A DNA stretch of 64,000 bases from assembly GCA_020431825.1 (NCBI GenBank), contig JAGQHN010000003.1, forward strand, positions 13,197 through 77,196, in the 5' to 3' direction. The notes below the pieces were generated by a model, which was not told where the DNA came from, made no database searches, and saw only the letters and a program-made list of their open reading frames with translations. How positions within the stretch are numbered: position 1 is the stretch's first letter; each line of letters starts with the position of its first letter. The DNA comes from Trueperaceae bacterium (lineage in GTDB: Bacteria > Deinococcota > Deinococci > Deinococcales > Trueperaceae). Shown here piece by piece: positions 47,481-56,507 of this stretch. The position numbers were made by a program, and so were the translations under genes.

Positions 47481-48036
47481 TAATTTAAAACAGCTTGCCC
47501 AGGATATGCTCGAGACCATGTATGAGCATAATGGGGTTGGCCTAGCTGGACCCCAAGTTGGGGTTGCCAAACGCATTTTTGTGGCCCTGGAAACCAGAAA
47601 AGACGAAGCAAAAGATGATGACCGCCCTCCTCCGCAGACCATCGAAGAAAAGCGTGAACGCTGGGGGGTCGTGGGCGAACATGTCATTATTAATCCAATC
47701 CTAAGTAGTTTTGAAGGACAAGCCTATGATGTTGAAGGCTGTCTAAGTATTCCCGCCTTATATTTTGAAGAGGTGGAGCGGTCCTATTCTCTTCATATAC
47801 GCTATCAGGATGCCAACGGCGAAACCCATGAACGACTTGCCAAGGGGCATTTTGCAAGGGTCATCCAGCATGAAACAGACCATTTGGACGGCATTTTATT
47901 CCTCGACAGATTAACTGCTGAAGATAAACGTCAGTTTATGAATGAAAATCGTCAGGCCTTAGCAGAAATGCAGCGGGAAGCAAAAGCCTTTCTGAAGAAT
48001 ATTAAAGAGCAGATTCAACCTGTTAAAGTAGCTTAA
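47407..48036 (+). CDS. def: Peptide deformylase
   Basis: Removes the formyl group from new proteins. The 209-residue metalloenzyme has motif I GVGLAGPQ at 43-50, motif II EGCLSIP with metal ligand C112, and motif III QHETDHLDG with H155 and H159 and catalytic E156. An acidic insert of about 25 residues (64-90) sits between motifs I and II. The start codes for MILPVRLFGDPVL, needed for the fold, so it truly begins inside cdaR. fmt follows after a hairpin terminator and 21-bp motif. Confidence 0.96.
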   Translation: MILPVRLFGDPVLKKPASLITSFDDNLKQLAQDMLETMYEHNGVGLAGPQVGVAKRIFVALETRKDEAKDDDRPPPQTIEEKRERWGVVGEHVIINPILSSFEGQAYDVEGCLSIPALYFEEVERSYSLHIRYQDANGETHERLAKGHFARVIQHETDHLDGILFLDRLTAEDKRQFMNENRQALAEMQREAKAFLKNIKEQIQPVKVA

Positions 48037-48070
48037 GTGATTTACCTAACTCAAGCTACTTTTATAGCTT
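48025..48070 (+). terminator. Terminator-like hairpin overlapping the def stop codon
   Basis: AAAGTAGCTT and AAGCTACTTT form a 10-bp stem around an 18-nt loop. The stop codon of def lies in it. TTATAGCTTTTT follows. Confidence 0.7.
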
Positions 48071-48071
48071 T

Positions 48072-48092
48072 TTAGTGAAATATTTCACGATT
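48072..48092 (+). promoter_or_regulatory. 21-bp palindromic motif, copy 4
   Basis: TTAGTGAA-ATA-TTTCACGATT. The core GTGAAATATTTCAC is a perfect 14-bp palindrome. It lies 76 nt upstream of fmt. Confidence 0.7.
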
Positions 48093-48154
48093 TTAAGTCT
48101 CGCAACTTTTTTATTGCGTTTTCAATGGTAACACTGGTCTTGCAAAATCTAAGA

Positions 48155-48160
48155 TAGTAT
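48155..48160 (+). promoter_or_regulatory. -10 box of fmt, leaderless type
   Basis: TAGTAT, then 7 nt, then the ATG at 48168. Confidence 0.5.
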
Positions 48161-48167
48161 AACGGTT

Positions 48168-49091
48168 ATGCGCGTTGCCCTGTTTGGCTCTCCTGATTTT
48201 GCTTTGCCGAGCCTCGAGTCCCTCCACCGAAATCACGAACTTTTGCTCGTTGTCAGTCAACCTGATAAGCCTGCTGGACGGGGCAAAAGGCTCCAATCCC
48301 CTGCTACCGCTCAAAGGGCAAAGGACCTTGGAATCAGGCTCGAGCAACCCAAAAGGCTAAAGAACCAACAGGATTTTTTTGACCTTATAAGCGATTTAAA
48401 GCTTGATGTTGCCATCACTGCTGCCTACGGAAAAATCCTTCCTCAGGCTTTACTGGATATCCCAAAACATGGTTTTTTAAATGTTCACGCCAGTCTCTTA
48501 CCCAAGTACCGCGGAGCCGCCCCGATACAGTGGGCACTTATTGAGGGTGAGCAGGAAACGGGCATCAGCATCATGCAGACCGAAGCAGGGCTGGATACCG
48601 GCCCGGTTAGATTTGTCAAGAAAATGGAAATATCGGAAAAGGACACGGCTTTGAGTCTCTTTGCCTCATTGAGTACTCTTGGTGCAATGGCCCTCGAGGA
48701 AGCGTTAGAAAGGCTCGAGTCCGGTACGCTTCCTTTGCAGCCACAAGATGACAGTAAGGCCACCATGGCACCTCTCCTGAGTAAAGAGGACGGGAAGATT
48801 CGCTGGACAGACGACTTAGAAGCAATCTGGAACCGCTACCGGGGGGTTTACGCCTGGCCAGGGAGCTGGACCCTTTACCGTGGGGCACAGCTCAAAATTC
48901 ATCAGATAAAGAAAAGTAATGAAACCGGAAAGCCAGGACGCATTTTGCAGATTTCTCAAACCGGAATCACAGTTGGAAGTGGCACGGCCAGCCTCCTTCT
49001 GGAGCTTGTCCAGCCGCCAAATAAAGCAAGAATGACCGCCTATGACTGGGCCAATGGTTATGGCGTAAAAGTGGGTGATGAACTTGGCTAA
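48168..49091 (+). CDS. fmt: Methionyl-tRNA formyltransferase
   Basis: Formylates the initiator Met-tRNA with 10-formyltetrahydrofolate. The 307-residue protein shows MRVALFGSPDFALPSLE, QPDKPAGRGKRL, the catalytic NVHASLLPKYRGAAPIQWALIEGE with N and H, and AGLDTGP. The C-terminal beta-barrel (residues 205-300) binds tRNA. It is paired with def, as in most bacteria. The last 14 nt overlap der. Confidence 0.97.
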   Translation: MRVALFGSPDFALPSLESLHRNHELLLVVSQPDKPAGRGKRLQSPATAQRAKDLGIRLEQPKRLKNQQDFFDLISDLKLDVAITAAYGKILPQALLDIPKHGFLNVHASLLPKYRGAAPIQWALIEGEQETGISIMQTEAGLDTGPVRFVKKMEISEKDTALSLFASLSTLGAMALEEALERLESGTLPLQPQDDSKATMAPLLSKEDGKIRWTDDLEAIWNRYRGVYAWPGSWTLYRGAQLKIHQIKKSNETGKPGRILQISQTGITVGSGTASLLLELVQPPNKARMTAYDWANGYGVKVGDELG

Positions 49092-50403
49092 AGTCGCTAT
49101 TGTAGGTAGGCCAAATGTTGGCAAATCCAGCTTGTTTAATCGACTGGTAGGTCGCCGCGAAGCCATTGTCGCGGACATGCCCGGTGTCACTCGAGATGTG
49201 AAAAGCGCCAAGGTCGAAGTAGATACAGGAGAAACCTTCACGCTACTTGATACCGGTGGACTGTGGTCAGGTGATGAATGGGAAATTGCTATTAAGAGCC
49301 GCATTGAAGCTGCTTTGAGGGATGTAGATCTGGTGCTGTTCGCGGTTGATGGTCGTGTTCCCTTAAGTAGTGCCGATTATGAAATTGCCGATTGGCTGAG
49401 AACCTTGCACAAAGACGTTATGCTGGTAGCCACCAAACTTGATGACCCCCGGCATGAAGAAAACCCAGACATTTTTGAACTTTATAATCTTGGCTTTGGC
49501 GAACCCTTCTTTACGGCAGCCGAACATGCCAGAGGCACGTACGAACTGCTAGATGCCATTGTGGAACAGCTACCCGATGATGAAGACATTGCTGAAGAGC
49601 AAGCCGTTCGTGTCGCGATCATAGGGCGACCCAATGTTGGCAAATCCAGTTTGCTAAACGCCCTGGTGGGCGATGAAAAGGTCATCGTTGCAGACTATCC
49701 CGGCACAACAAGGGACAGTGTTGATGTCGAGTTTAGTTTTGCAGGTCGCCCCTTTATTCTGGTTGATACCGCTGGAATCAGGCGAAAACCCAGTGAGAAT
49801 GTTGAGTATTACTCCAAGCTTCGCTCGGAAGATGCAATTTTAAAGGCCGATGTTGCCATTCTGGTAGTTGATCCTTTTGAGTTTGGCGATCACGAAATGC
49901 GCATGGCGAATGTCGCCCTCGAGGCTGGCAAACCCATTGTCATGGCCATAAATAAATGGGACCTCGTAACCGATGAACAGCTAAAAGAATTTGAGCAGCA
50001 AATCGCGAGAGACCTTTATCATTTGCGCTTTGCACCAAAGGTTTATACCAGTGCGGTAACCGATTTCGGTCTTCACGAACTGCTGGCTAGCGTTATTCGC
50101 GTATATGACACCGCCAGACAACGCTACGGAACAGGTGAGATGAACCGCTGGATGGAAATATGGACACAGCGGCAATCGCCACCAAATTTTAAAGGAAAAC
50201 CCCTGAAACTGCTATACACGACCCAAGCTGATGTAGCGCCACCCACTTTTGTTATGAGTGTCAATAACGAGAATTTTGTAACTCGCCCTTACGAGCAGTA
50301 TTTACTTAATCGTATTCGCGAAGATTTGGGGTTTAGCGAAGTTCCCATAAGGCTTATCTTTAAATCACGCAGTAAGGACGGCGGTAAAAGAGTACGACTT
50401 TGA
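49078..50403 (+). CDS. der: Ribosome biogenesis GTPase Der (EngA)
   Basis: An essential GTPase for 50S assembly. The 441-residue protein has two GTPase domains in tandem: GRPNVGKSSLFNRLVG, ADMPGVTRD and DTGGLW in the first; GRPNVGKSSLLNALVG, ADYPGTTRDSVD, DTAGIRRK and NKWDLV in the second. A C-terminal KH-like domain follows (PPTFVMSVNNENFVTRPYEQYLLNRIRE). The first domain's G4 motif is TKLDD rather than NKxD. ATG at 49078 is preferred over the adjacent GTG at 49075. It starts inside the end of fmt. Confidence 0.97.
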   Translation: MNLAKVAIVGRPNVGKSSLFNRLVGRREAIVADMPGVTRDVKSAKVEVDTGETFTLLDTGGLWSGDEWEIAIKSRIEAALRDVDLVLFAVDGRVPLSSADYEIADWLRTLHKDVMLVATKLDDPRHEENPDIFELYNLGFGEPFFTAAEHARGTYELLDAIVEQLPDDEDIAEEQAVRVAIIGRPNVGKSSLLNALVGDEKVIVADYPGTTRDSVDVEFSFAGRPFILVDTAGIRRKPSENVEYYSKLRSEDAILKADVAILVVDPFEFGDHEMRMANVALEAGKPIVMAINKWDLVTDEQLKEFEQQIARDLYHLRFAPKVYTSAVTDFGLHELLASVIRVYDTARQRYGTGEMNRWMEIWTQRQSPPNFKGKPLKLLYTTQADVAPPTFVMSVNNENFVTRPYEQYLLNRIREDLGFSEVPIRLIFKSRSKDGGKRVRL

Positions 50404-50565
50404 GTGCCTTGCGCATCACTTTGCTAAAGCAACCTCTAGTTAAAACCAAAACTGTTAGATGACGGGAGCAAACTCTCTAACCTTTTGACCAGATAGAAAG
50501 CACAGGTGACGGTTTTATTAGGTATGAAATTGTCGCATTTGTGCATTAACCAATAATAAAGAAAA

Positions 50566-50586
50566 TTAGTGATTTATTTCACGATT
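50566..50586 (+). promoter_or_regulatory. 21-bp palindromic motif, copy 5
   Basis: TTAGTGAT-TTA-TTTCACGATT (one mismatch), 112 nt upstream of the DUF1175 gene and its alpha-2-macroglobulin neighbour. Confidence 0.6.
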
Positions 50587-50697
50587 TTCCTGCTTGAAAC
50601 ATTTTTATTGCCAAAGGAGGATACTTTTAAGCTGGTTATTACACAAACCTTCAGGCTTTTTGGGTCTACACTCGAGTTAACGTTTTGGCAGGCTATC

Positions 50698-51426
50698 ATG
50701 AACCTTTCTCCAAGAGCACTGGTCTTTTTCATCCTTCTCGTGAGTCTATCTTTGACGAGCAGCTTTGCCTTTTCTCCCCTTGATAACGATAAGGACGGTT
50801 ATCCTGACGTTGTTGAATTCAGAACAAGTAGCGAAAAACGAGCCTTTAGAGAGTGGTTTGCGGCCATTGCGGAAGCGCAGTTCACGGCACCTGCGCCGGA
50901 CTGGACCTACCGTGACTGTTCTGGCTTATTACGTTACGCCTTTGTTGAAGCTCTCAAACCCAAAGATAGCGATTGGTTCGCCAAGTTTCCCTTTCTCCGC
51001 CCACCAACTATTGCTTCACCAAGCAGGGTCAGCTACCCAATGGCAGGTATTAGCCGCAGCGTTTTTCGTATTGCGGAAGGTAGTTATCAACTCAGTGATG
51101 TTGAGCAAGGAAGGATGGTAGGTCTGGCCACTGCCGCAGAACTGATGCGCTACTCGAGTGTTCCTCTGGGCAAACAGGAAAGTTCGGCGCAGCGAGGTGA
51201 TTTGCTCTTTTTTGTCCACCCGCTAGCTGAAGGCTCGAGCTATCACAGCCTGATTTATCTGGGAAACGGCATGGTGGTTTATCATACAGGGGCGAGCCCT
51301 GAAGAGGGGGGTGAAGTGCGCCTGTTAAGCCTGGACACTTTGCGCAAACACCCTGACCCAAGCTGGCACCCTGACGCTAACAACCCTAACTTTCTCGGCT
51401 TTTATAGATGGAAAATCCTGGACTAA
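50698..51426 (+). CDS. DUF1175 (YfaT-like) secreted protein
   Basis: A 242-residue protein from the ATG at 50698 (signal segment ALVFFILLVSLSLTSSFAFS); a longer frame from 50569 runs back through the 21-bp motif and is rejected. It shows DNDKDGYPDVVEFR, then DCSGLLRYAFVEAL with a cysteine in a DCSG motif like that of NlpC/P60-type hydrolases, and RGDLLFFVHP with YHSLIYLGNG (a possible histidine). This is the DUF1175 family, whose E. coli member yfaT neighbours the alpha-2-macroglobulin gene yfaS. The same pairing here supports the call. A cysteine peptidase-like fold is my inference. Confidence 0.85.
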   Translation: MNLSPRALVFFILLVSLSLTSSFAFSPLDNDKDGYPDVVEFRTSSEKRAFREWFAAIAEAQFTAPAPDWTYRDCSGLLRYAFVEALKPKDSDWFAKFPFLRPPTIASPSRVSYPMAGISRSVFRIAEGSYQLSDVEQGRMVGLATAAELMRYSSVPLGKQESSAQRGDLLFFVHPLAEGSSYHSLIYLGNGMVVYHTGASPEEGGEVRLLSLDTLRKHPDPSWHPDANNPNFLGFYRWKILD

Positions 51427-51508
51427 TTTGCCCATTCGAGCAAAGTGTAACGGTATATATCGCGTTTTCTTGCAAAACCCTCTAGCTTCATCGCACACTA
51501 GGAGTATT

Positions 51509-54500
51509 ATGCGCAAACTTTCCCTCATACTGATCTTCGCCTTTTTAAGCCTCTTACTGGTAAGTGCACAGGATGAAAACATCTGGCTATATGGGGGTGG
51601 TGTCTACAAGCCTGGCGAGGGTATTCAACTCGAGTACCGGGTTCCACCACTGGCACGCGCTGAGCTTTCACTTTACCGAATTGGCAATCCTGAAAAACTA
51701 CTTGCCCTTGGCGGCCCCAGAGATTTTCAAGAAAGCGATGAACTCGAGCGCAGCCTCGTTAATAGCTACAGCGTCAGGAATGCTCAAGATGAGTACTGGG
51801 GCACTATTAGTTTGGGCACACTAAGCGCCGGGCTTTACTTTGCACAGCTCGAGCGCGGTAGTAGCAAAAGCGCAACCTTAATATTGGTTTCAGACCTCAG
51901 CATGGTCGTCAAAAGCGATGAAGATAGTGTTTTGACCTATACCGCCAGTGATGATGGACAACCCAGAAAGGCTAAAGTTTATCTCTTAAATACTGCCAAG
52001 AAAACGCTCTACGCCGAAGGACTTGCCAATGACGATGGCCTGACTGAATTTAATAAAGACACTACCGATGAACTCATAGCTGCTGCAAAATACGGCAATG
52101 CCTGGGCCTTTAGCAGCTCTTACTGGAGTAGCTGGGGCTTGCAAAAATCGAGCATTTACTTACAGACAGATCGGCCCCTTTACCGCCCCGGTCATCTTGT
52201 CTACGTTAAAGGTACGGCACGCTCGACTACAAAATTGAGACCTCTGGTTGGTCAAAGCGTAGAGCTGGTTATAACCGACCCGGACGGCACGGAACTCCTT
52301 AAAGATCGTTTAGAAACCGATGCTTTTGGTAGTTTTACCAGCGAACTGCAGCTACCGGCCAGCAGCCCTCTGGGCTACTACAGCATCAGTGCCAGCCTGG
52401 ACGGCGAAACAAGCTACAGTAGTTTTGAGGTGCAGGAATTCCAAAAACCAGAGTACCGGGTAACGGTGAGCAGTGAAAAAGATACGGCTATTCAGCAGGA
52501 TAGTGCCCACTTTACCGTCAGCGCCGAATATTTGTTTGGAGGAGCTGTTAAAGGTGCGCAGGTAAATTACGCCGTTATGCGAGAGCCGTACTACCGCTGG
52601 TATCCTTACTACTATGACATTGCGCCGTACTATGGCGGCGATGTCTTAGAAGAGGGTGAGGCCACTCTCGATGAAAATGGCAAGCTCGAGCTAGATATTC
52701 CGCTGCCGGGTTTTGAAACCGACTACCGCCTGACTGTACAGGCCAGAGTTACCGACGCTGCCCGACGAGAAATCAGCGCCAGCTCGAGCATTAAAGTGTT
52801 CCGCTCCAATATTGTCCTGAATATAAAAACCGAACGCTACGCCTACAAAGTCGGTGAGAACGGTCTGGTGACCATAGAAGCTGAAGACATTGACGGGAAT
52901 CCGGTCTCGGTGCCTTTTACGGTTGAAACGGAAAGGTATGTCTGGGAGAATGGCTCGAGCCGGACCTTAAAAGGCCAGGTTTACCGGGGTAGTACCTCAG
53001 CAGAAGGTCAGGCAACGCTTACTGTGCCCTTTGACAATCAGGGGTCATATAGCCTGACCGTACGCGCGGCAGACACCGAGGGCCGTGAAACCAGTGCAAC
53101 CGACTCCGCCTGGGTTTCAGGGAATTCCTACTGGTACTGGGCCTATGACGGCTTAAGTTTAAGAGCCGATAAACCCTCCTATAACGTTGGTGATACGGCT
53201 CGAGTCGTCATACAGTCACCAGTTGCCGATGCCTACGTCCTGATAACTTATGAAGGTCAGCGCCTTGGTAACTACGAATTGCTAAAACTAAACGGCTCGG
53301 TTCTGACATACGAATTTACCATCACCGAGGAAATGAGTCCCAACACCTATCTTGGTGTTTCCCTTATTGGCGATGGCAGTTCTTACTATGACACCCTTAA
53401 TCTAAACGTGCCACCTAGCAATAAATATCTCAATGTAGAAATAACATCAGATGCTGACACTTATAAGCCTGGCGAGACGGGGCAGTTTGATATCCGCGTG
53501 TCTGATGTAACTGGGCAAGGGCTAGAAACACAGTTAACGCTGGGGCTGGTCGATGAGGGTATCTATCTACTTAGAGAAGACGGCACTCCAAATATTAAGG
53601 ACTTTTTCTATGCTCAACGTAGCAATGTAGTAGGTACGGACTTAAGTGACTGGTTTTATTTTGGCAGTGTGGCACCTGTTGCCGATGCTGGCTATAACCT
53701 GACCACGGCTGCCCCAATGGCGGCGCGAGAAGCCATGGACGAAGCAGTTTTCTCCCAGGCGAAATCTAGCTTTGCACCGGCGGATGTACGCGAAGATTTC
53801 CGCGATACGATTCTCTGGTTACCAGCACTCGAGACCAATAGCCAGGGACTGGCTCAGGCTGAAGTAAGCTTCCCTGATAATCTCACCGAATGGCGTTTAA
53901 CAGCCAGAGCAATTTCATTAGAGGATCAGGTGGGTCAAAATACCTATGCTGTTAAAACCACTTTGCCCCTAATCGCACGCCTGGCCAAACCAAGGTTTTT
54001 GATTAACGGTGACTCTAGTGAGTTTCGAGTTATCGCTCAGAGCAATCTTGAGACGGATACCACAGCTCAGCTCGAGCTTACCGCTGAGGGTATAGACATT
54101 TCGGGGTCTGCCCAGACCCTTCCTCTGGCTGCTGGCGACAGTGTGCATCAGGATTTCACCGTTAATGCCAGTCACACGGGAGTGGCAAGTGTCACGGCAA
54201 CGGCATTAAGCAGCGAGGCGTCTGACGCTCTGAAATTGCCTTTGCCCGTACTGCCACACGGCATAAGGTCTGATATTGCCTGGGCTGCCAGCGGCACCAG
54301 TAGCTGGACGTTTAACCTGCCCGAGTCAACTGACTTAAATTCTGCGGCAGGTACGCTTTACCTGACACCTTCATTAGCGGCAGCCGTCTCCCCTGCCCTT
54401 TCCTACCTTGCTGGTTATCCTTATGGTTGTACAGAGCAAACCATGAGCCGCTTTTACCCAAGCGTCCTGGCTAAGAGCGCTGGTAACCTTGCCATGCTGC

Positions 54501-55885
54501 CTGAAGAGGTCGCGTCTAATCTTGATGATATGGTTGCCAAAGGGCTCGAGCGCATTTACAGCTTCCAGCATGATGATGGGGGCTGGGGGTTCTGGCAGTA
54601 CGACAGCAGTAATCCCTTTATAACAGCTTATGTAGTAAACGGCTTACTGGATGCCGAGGCACAGAGTTACAGAATTCGAGATTATGTTTTAGATAGTGCG
54701 CTCTCTTACCTCGAGTCGATTATTCATAGTGAATCTTTTGACGATTATCGCCTGGTAGAAGCAGATGCCAAAGCCTATGCTTATCTGGCGCTAGCAAGAG
54801 CAGGGCGAGGCGTTTCAGGCTTAACCCAAGTAGTTGATTCTGGTGATATGTCAGCGTATGGCTTTGCCCTTGCCAGCTTAGCCTTTTATCAGTATGGTGA
54901 GCTTGAGCTTGCCGAAAAGACGCTTGATGCCCTGCTAGGTAAGGCAAAAGAATCAAACAGTCTGGTCTACTGGGACTCAGAAGCCCCCAGATACTACTGG
55001 AATGACGACAGTCTGGAGACAACCGCTTATGCCCTCGAGGCACTGGTGAGTTTGCGCCCCGACGCCCCCATCATTCCAAAAGTGGTCAACTATCTGCTCC
55101 TCGAGCGCGATGGTAGCTACTGGCACTCCACTAAAGAAACGGCTGCCATTGTAAAAGCCGCGTTAAAACTGGCTGAGGTTACCGGCGAAGTGACGAGCGA
55201 GTCTGAGGTTAGCGTCCTGTTAAATGGTCAGCAAATCTATCAGGGGAGTATGTCCGGACAATCTGAGGATGGTGTGGCAATTGATTTAAGTCAGCTCAAG
55301 CTTGGCGACAATACGCTAGATGTCTCAGTATCTGGCGAAGGTACCCTCTACTTAAGCGCCAATACGCATTATGTGGCTGAACAGGCAAACTACAGCCCTG
55401 AAATGGAAAATTTCCGAATTAAGCGAACCTATGAAGTCTTAAGCTCGAGGCTGGACCGTGAAACCAATACCTATGTCTATGACCGCAAGCTCGAGCTTAG
55501 CAAGGTGCAAGAAGGCGACTATATTCTAGTAACGGTCGAAATAACACCCGAAGATAATTATCGATATGTCATGGTCAACGACCCACTTCCCGCAGGCTTT
55601 AGCGTAGTTGAGGATGACAGTGTTTTTCGCATTGCTGGCGTTGAGCCGCGCTACGGCTATGACTACTACGGCTGGAATTACTGGTATGACGGTCGTGAAG
55701 TCCATGATGAACGGGTTGATTTCTACTTTACCTATCTGGCTGACCCGGTTACCTTTACCTACATTCTGCGCGCCGAAACTCCTGGTAGCTATGCTGCCCT
55801 ACCGACCCAAGCCTGGCTCATGTATGAACCAGACATTAAGGGCATTGGTAATGATACAGTGCTGAATATTCAGACGAATCCCTAA
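51509..55885 (+). CDS. Bacterial alpha-2-macroglobulin with thioester
   Basis: A 1458-residue secreted protease-trap protein. It starts at the ATG after AGGAG (51500-51504) with signal peptide MRKLSLILIFAFLSLLLVSA and no lipobox, so it is probably released or periplasmic. MG-type beta domains fill residues 25-700 (LQTDRPLYRPGHLVYVKG at the MG2/3 region). An A2M domain (FRDTILWLPALETNSQGLAQAEVSFPDNLTEWRLTARA) precedes the thioester domain GYPYGCTEQTMSRF with C974 and Q977, and the helical repeats (GWGFWQYDSSNPFITAYVV). Unlike typical CLEQ-type E. coli proteins the motif is CTEQ. It lies between DUF1175 and a metallopeptidase-like gene. Fifteen CTCGAG hexamers. Confidence 0.95.
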   Translation: MRKLSLILIFAFLSLLLVSAQDENIWLYGGGVYKPGEGIQLEYRVPPLARAELSLYRIGNPEKLLALGGPRDFQESDELERSLVNSYSVRNAQDEYWGTISLGTLSAGLYFAQLERGSSKSATLILVSDLSMVVKSDEDSVLTYTASDDGQPRKAKVYLLNTAKKTLYAEGLANDDGLTEFNKDTTDELIAAAKYGNAWAFSSSYWSSWGLQKSSIYLQTDRPLYRPGHLVYVKGTARSTTKLRPLVGQSVELVITDPDGTELLKDRLETDAFGSFTSELQLPASSPLGYYSISASLDGETSYSSFEVQEFQKPEYRVTVSSEKDTAIQQDSAHFTVSAEYLFGGAVKGAQVNYAVMREPYYRWYPYYYDIAPYYGGDVLEEGEATLDENGKLELDIPLPGFETDYRLTVQARVTDAARREISASSSIKVFRSNIVLNIKTERYAYKVGENGLVTIEAEDIDGNPVSVPFTVETERYVWENGSSRTLKGQVYRGSTSAEGQATLTVPFDNQGSYSLTVRAADTEGRETSATDSAWVSGNSYWYWAYDGLSLRADKPSYNVGDTARVVIQSPVADAYVLITYEGQRLGNYELLKLNGSVLTYEFTITEEMSPNTYLGVSLIGDGSSYYDTLNLNVPPSNKYLNVEITSDADTYKPGETGQFDIRVSDVTGQGLETQLTLGLVDEGIYLLREDGTPNIKDFFYAQRSNVVGTDLSDWFYFGSVAPVADAGYNLTTAAPMAAREAMDEAVFSQAKSSFAPADVREDFRDTILWLPALETNSQGLAQAEVSFPDNLTEWRLTARAISLEDQVGQNTYAVKTTLPLIARLAKPRFLINGDSSEFRVIAQSNLETDTTAQLELTAEGIDISGSAQTLPLAAGDSVHQDFTVNASHTGVASVTATALSSEASDALKLPLPVLPHGIRSDIAWAASGTSSWTFNLPESTDLNSAAGTLYLTPSLAAAVSPALSYLAGYPYGCTEQTMSRFYPSVLAKSAGNLAMLPEEVASNLDDMVAKGLERIYSFQHDDGGWGFWQYDSSNPFITAYVVNGLLDAEAQSYRIRDYVLDSALSYLESIIHSESFDDYRLVEADAKAYAYLALARAGRGVSGLTQVVDSGDMSAYGFALASLAFYQYGELELAEKTLDALLGKAKESNSLVYWDSEAPRYYWNDDSLETTAYALEALVSLRPDAPIIPKVVNYLLLERDGSYWHSTKETAAIVKAALKLAEVTGEVTSESEVSVLLNGQQIYQGSMSGQSEDGVAIDLSQLKLGDNTLDVSVSGEGTLYLSANTHYVAEQANYSPEMENFRIKRTYEVLSSRLDRETNTYVYDRKLELSKVQEGDYILVTVEITPEDNYRYVMVNDPLPAGFSVVEDDSVFRIAGVEPRYGYDYYGWNYWYDGREVHDERVDFYFTYLADPVTFTYILRAETPGSYAALPTQAWLMYEPDIKGIGNDTVLNIQTNP

Positions 55886-55893
55886 TGGAGAAA

Positions 55894-55922
55894 GGCATCC
55901 TTTATAAAGCATAGAGGATGCC
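55894..55922. repeat. 8-bp inverted repeat between alpha-2-macroglobulin and metallopeptidase genes
   Basis: GGCATCCT and AGGATGCC surround a 13-nt loop. No T-run follows. It may attenuate transcription into the downstream gene. Confidence 0.5.
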
Positions 55923-55934
55923 AAACGTTCCTTT

Positions 55935-56507
55935 ATGCAACGCCTTTTCTATTCAATGATGCTGCTCTTCAGTTTTGTCTCCGTACAAGCACAGGACTGG
56001 AAGCAAAGTACCGATGGCTATTTCACTGTTTTAACAGCCTCGAGTGAAGATGAACGCTACCTTCCTGAAGTCTTTTCGGTCCTGCAAAAGGCAAAAGCTG
56101 ACTTGAAACGAAAAGGCTATGTGCTGGCCGGGACGGTTACCCTAACCATTCATCCTAGCCTCGAGTCCTTTCAGGAAAGCAGCAAGATGCCCTGGTTTGT
56201 GGCGGCAACCAGTGACCGAGATGATAATCTTATTCAGGTACAACGCTTGCAGGTTTTAAAAGAGCGCTCGAGCCTCACGATTACCTTGCGACATGAGCTT
56301 TTCCATCTGGCACAACCCCTAGACCGGTCACGCTGGCACGCGGAAGGTGAAGCAATGCTGTTTGCAGGGGAGCAGCCAACCGCTGAGCCTTTTAGGGATA
56401 TTTCTGAAGAGGAACTCGAGGCACAGTTACGTCAGCCAGGGTCTACGGACAGTTTTTACCGCGCTATGGCAACAGCTTATCTCTGGACCACTCGAGGAAA
56501 ACCTTAA
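55935..56507 (+). CDS. Small secreted zinc metallopeptidase-like protein
   Basis: A 190-residue protein with a signal peptide (MMLLFSFVSVQAQ, cut near residue 20). The zinc site is TLRHELFHLAQ with H120, E121 and H124, and RWHAEGEAMLFAGE supplies a likely third ligand at E137 or E139 (gluzincin pattern). The front part (YFTVLTASSEDERYLPEVFSVLQKAKADL) resembles peptidase_MA-like/DUF1570 proteins. It lies 50 nt after the alpha-2-macroglobulin gene in the same direction, hence likely part of the same envelope module. Its 3' end overlaps a convergent gene by 4 nt. Confidence 0.78.
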   Translation: MQRLFYSMMLLFSFVSVQAQDWKQSTDGYFTVLTASSEDERYLPEVFSVLQKAKADLKRKGYVLAGTVTLTIHPSLESFQESSKMPWFVAATSDRDDNLIQVQRLQVLKERSSLTITLRHELFHLAQPLDRSRWHAEGEAMLFAGEQPTAEPFRDISEEELEAQLRQPGSTDSFYRAMATAYLWTTRGKP

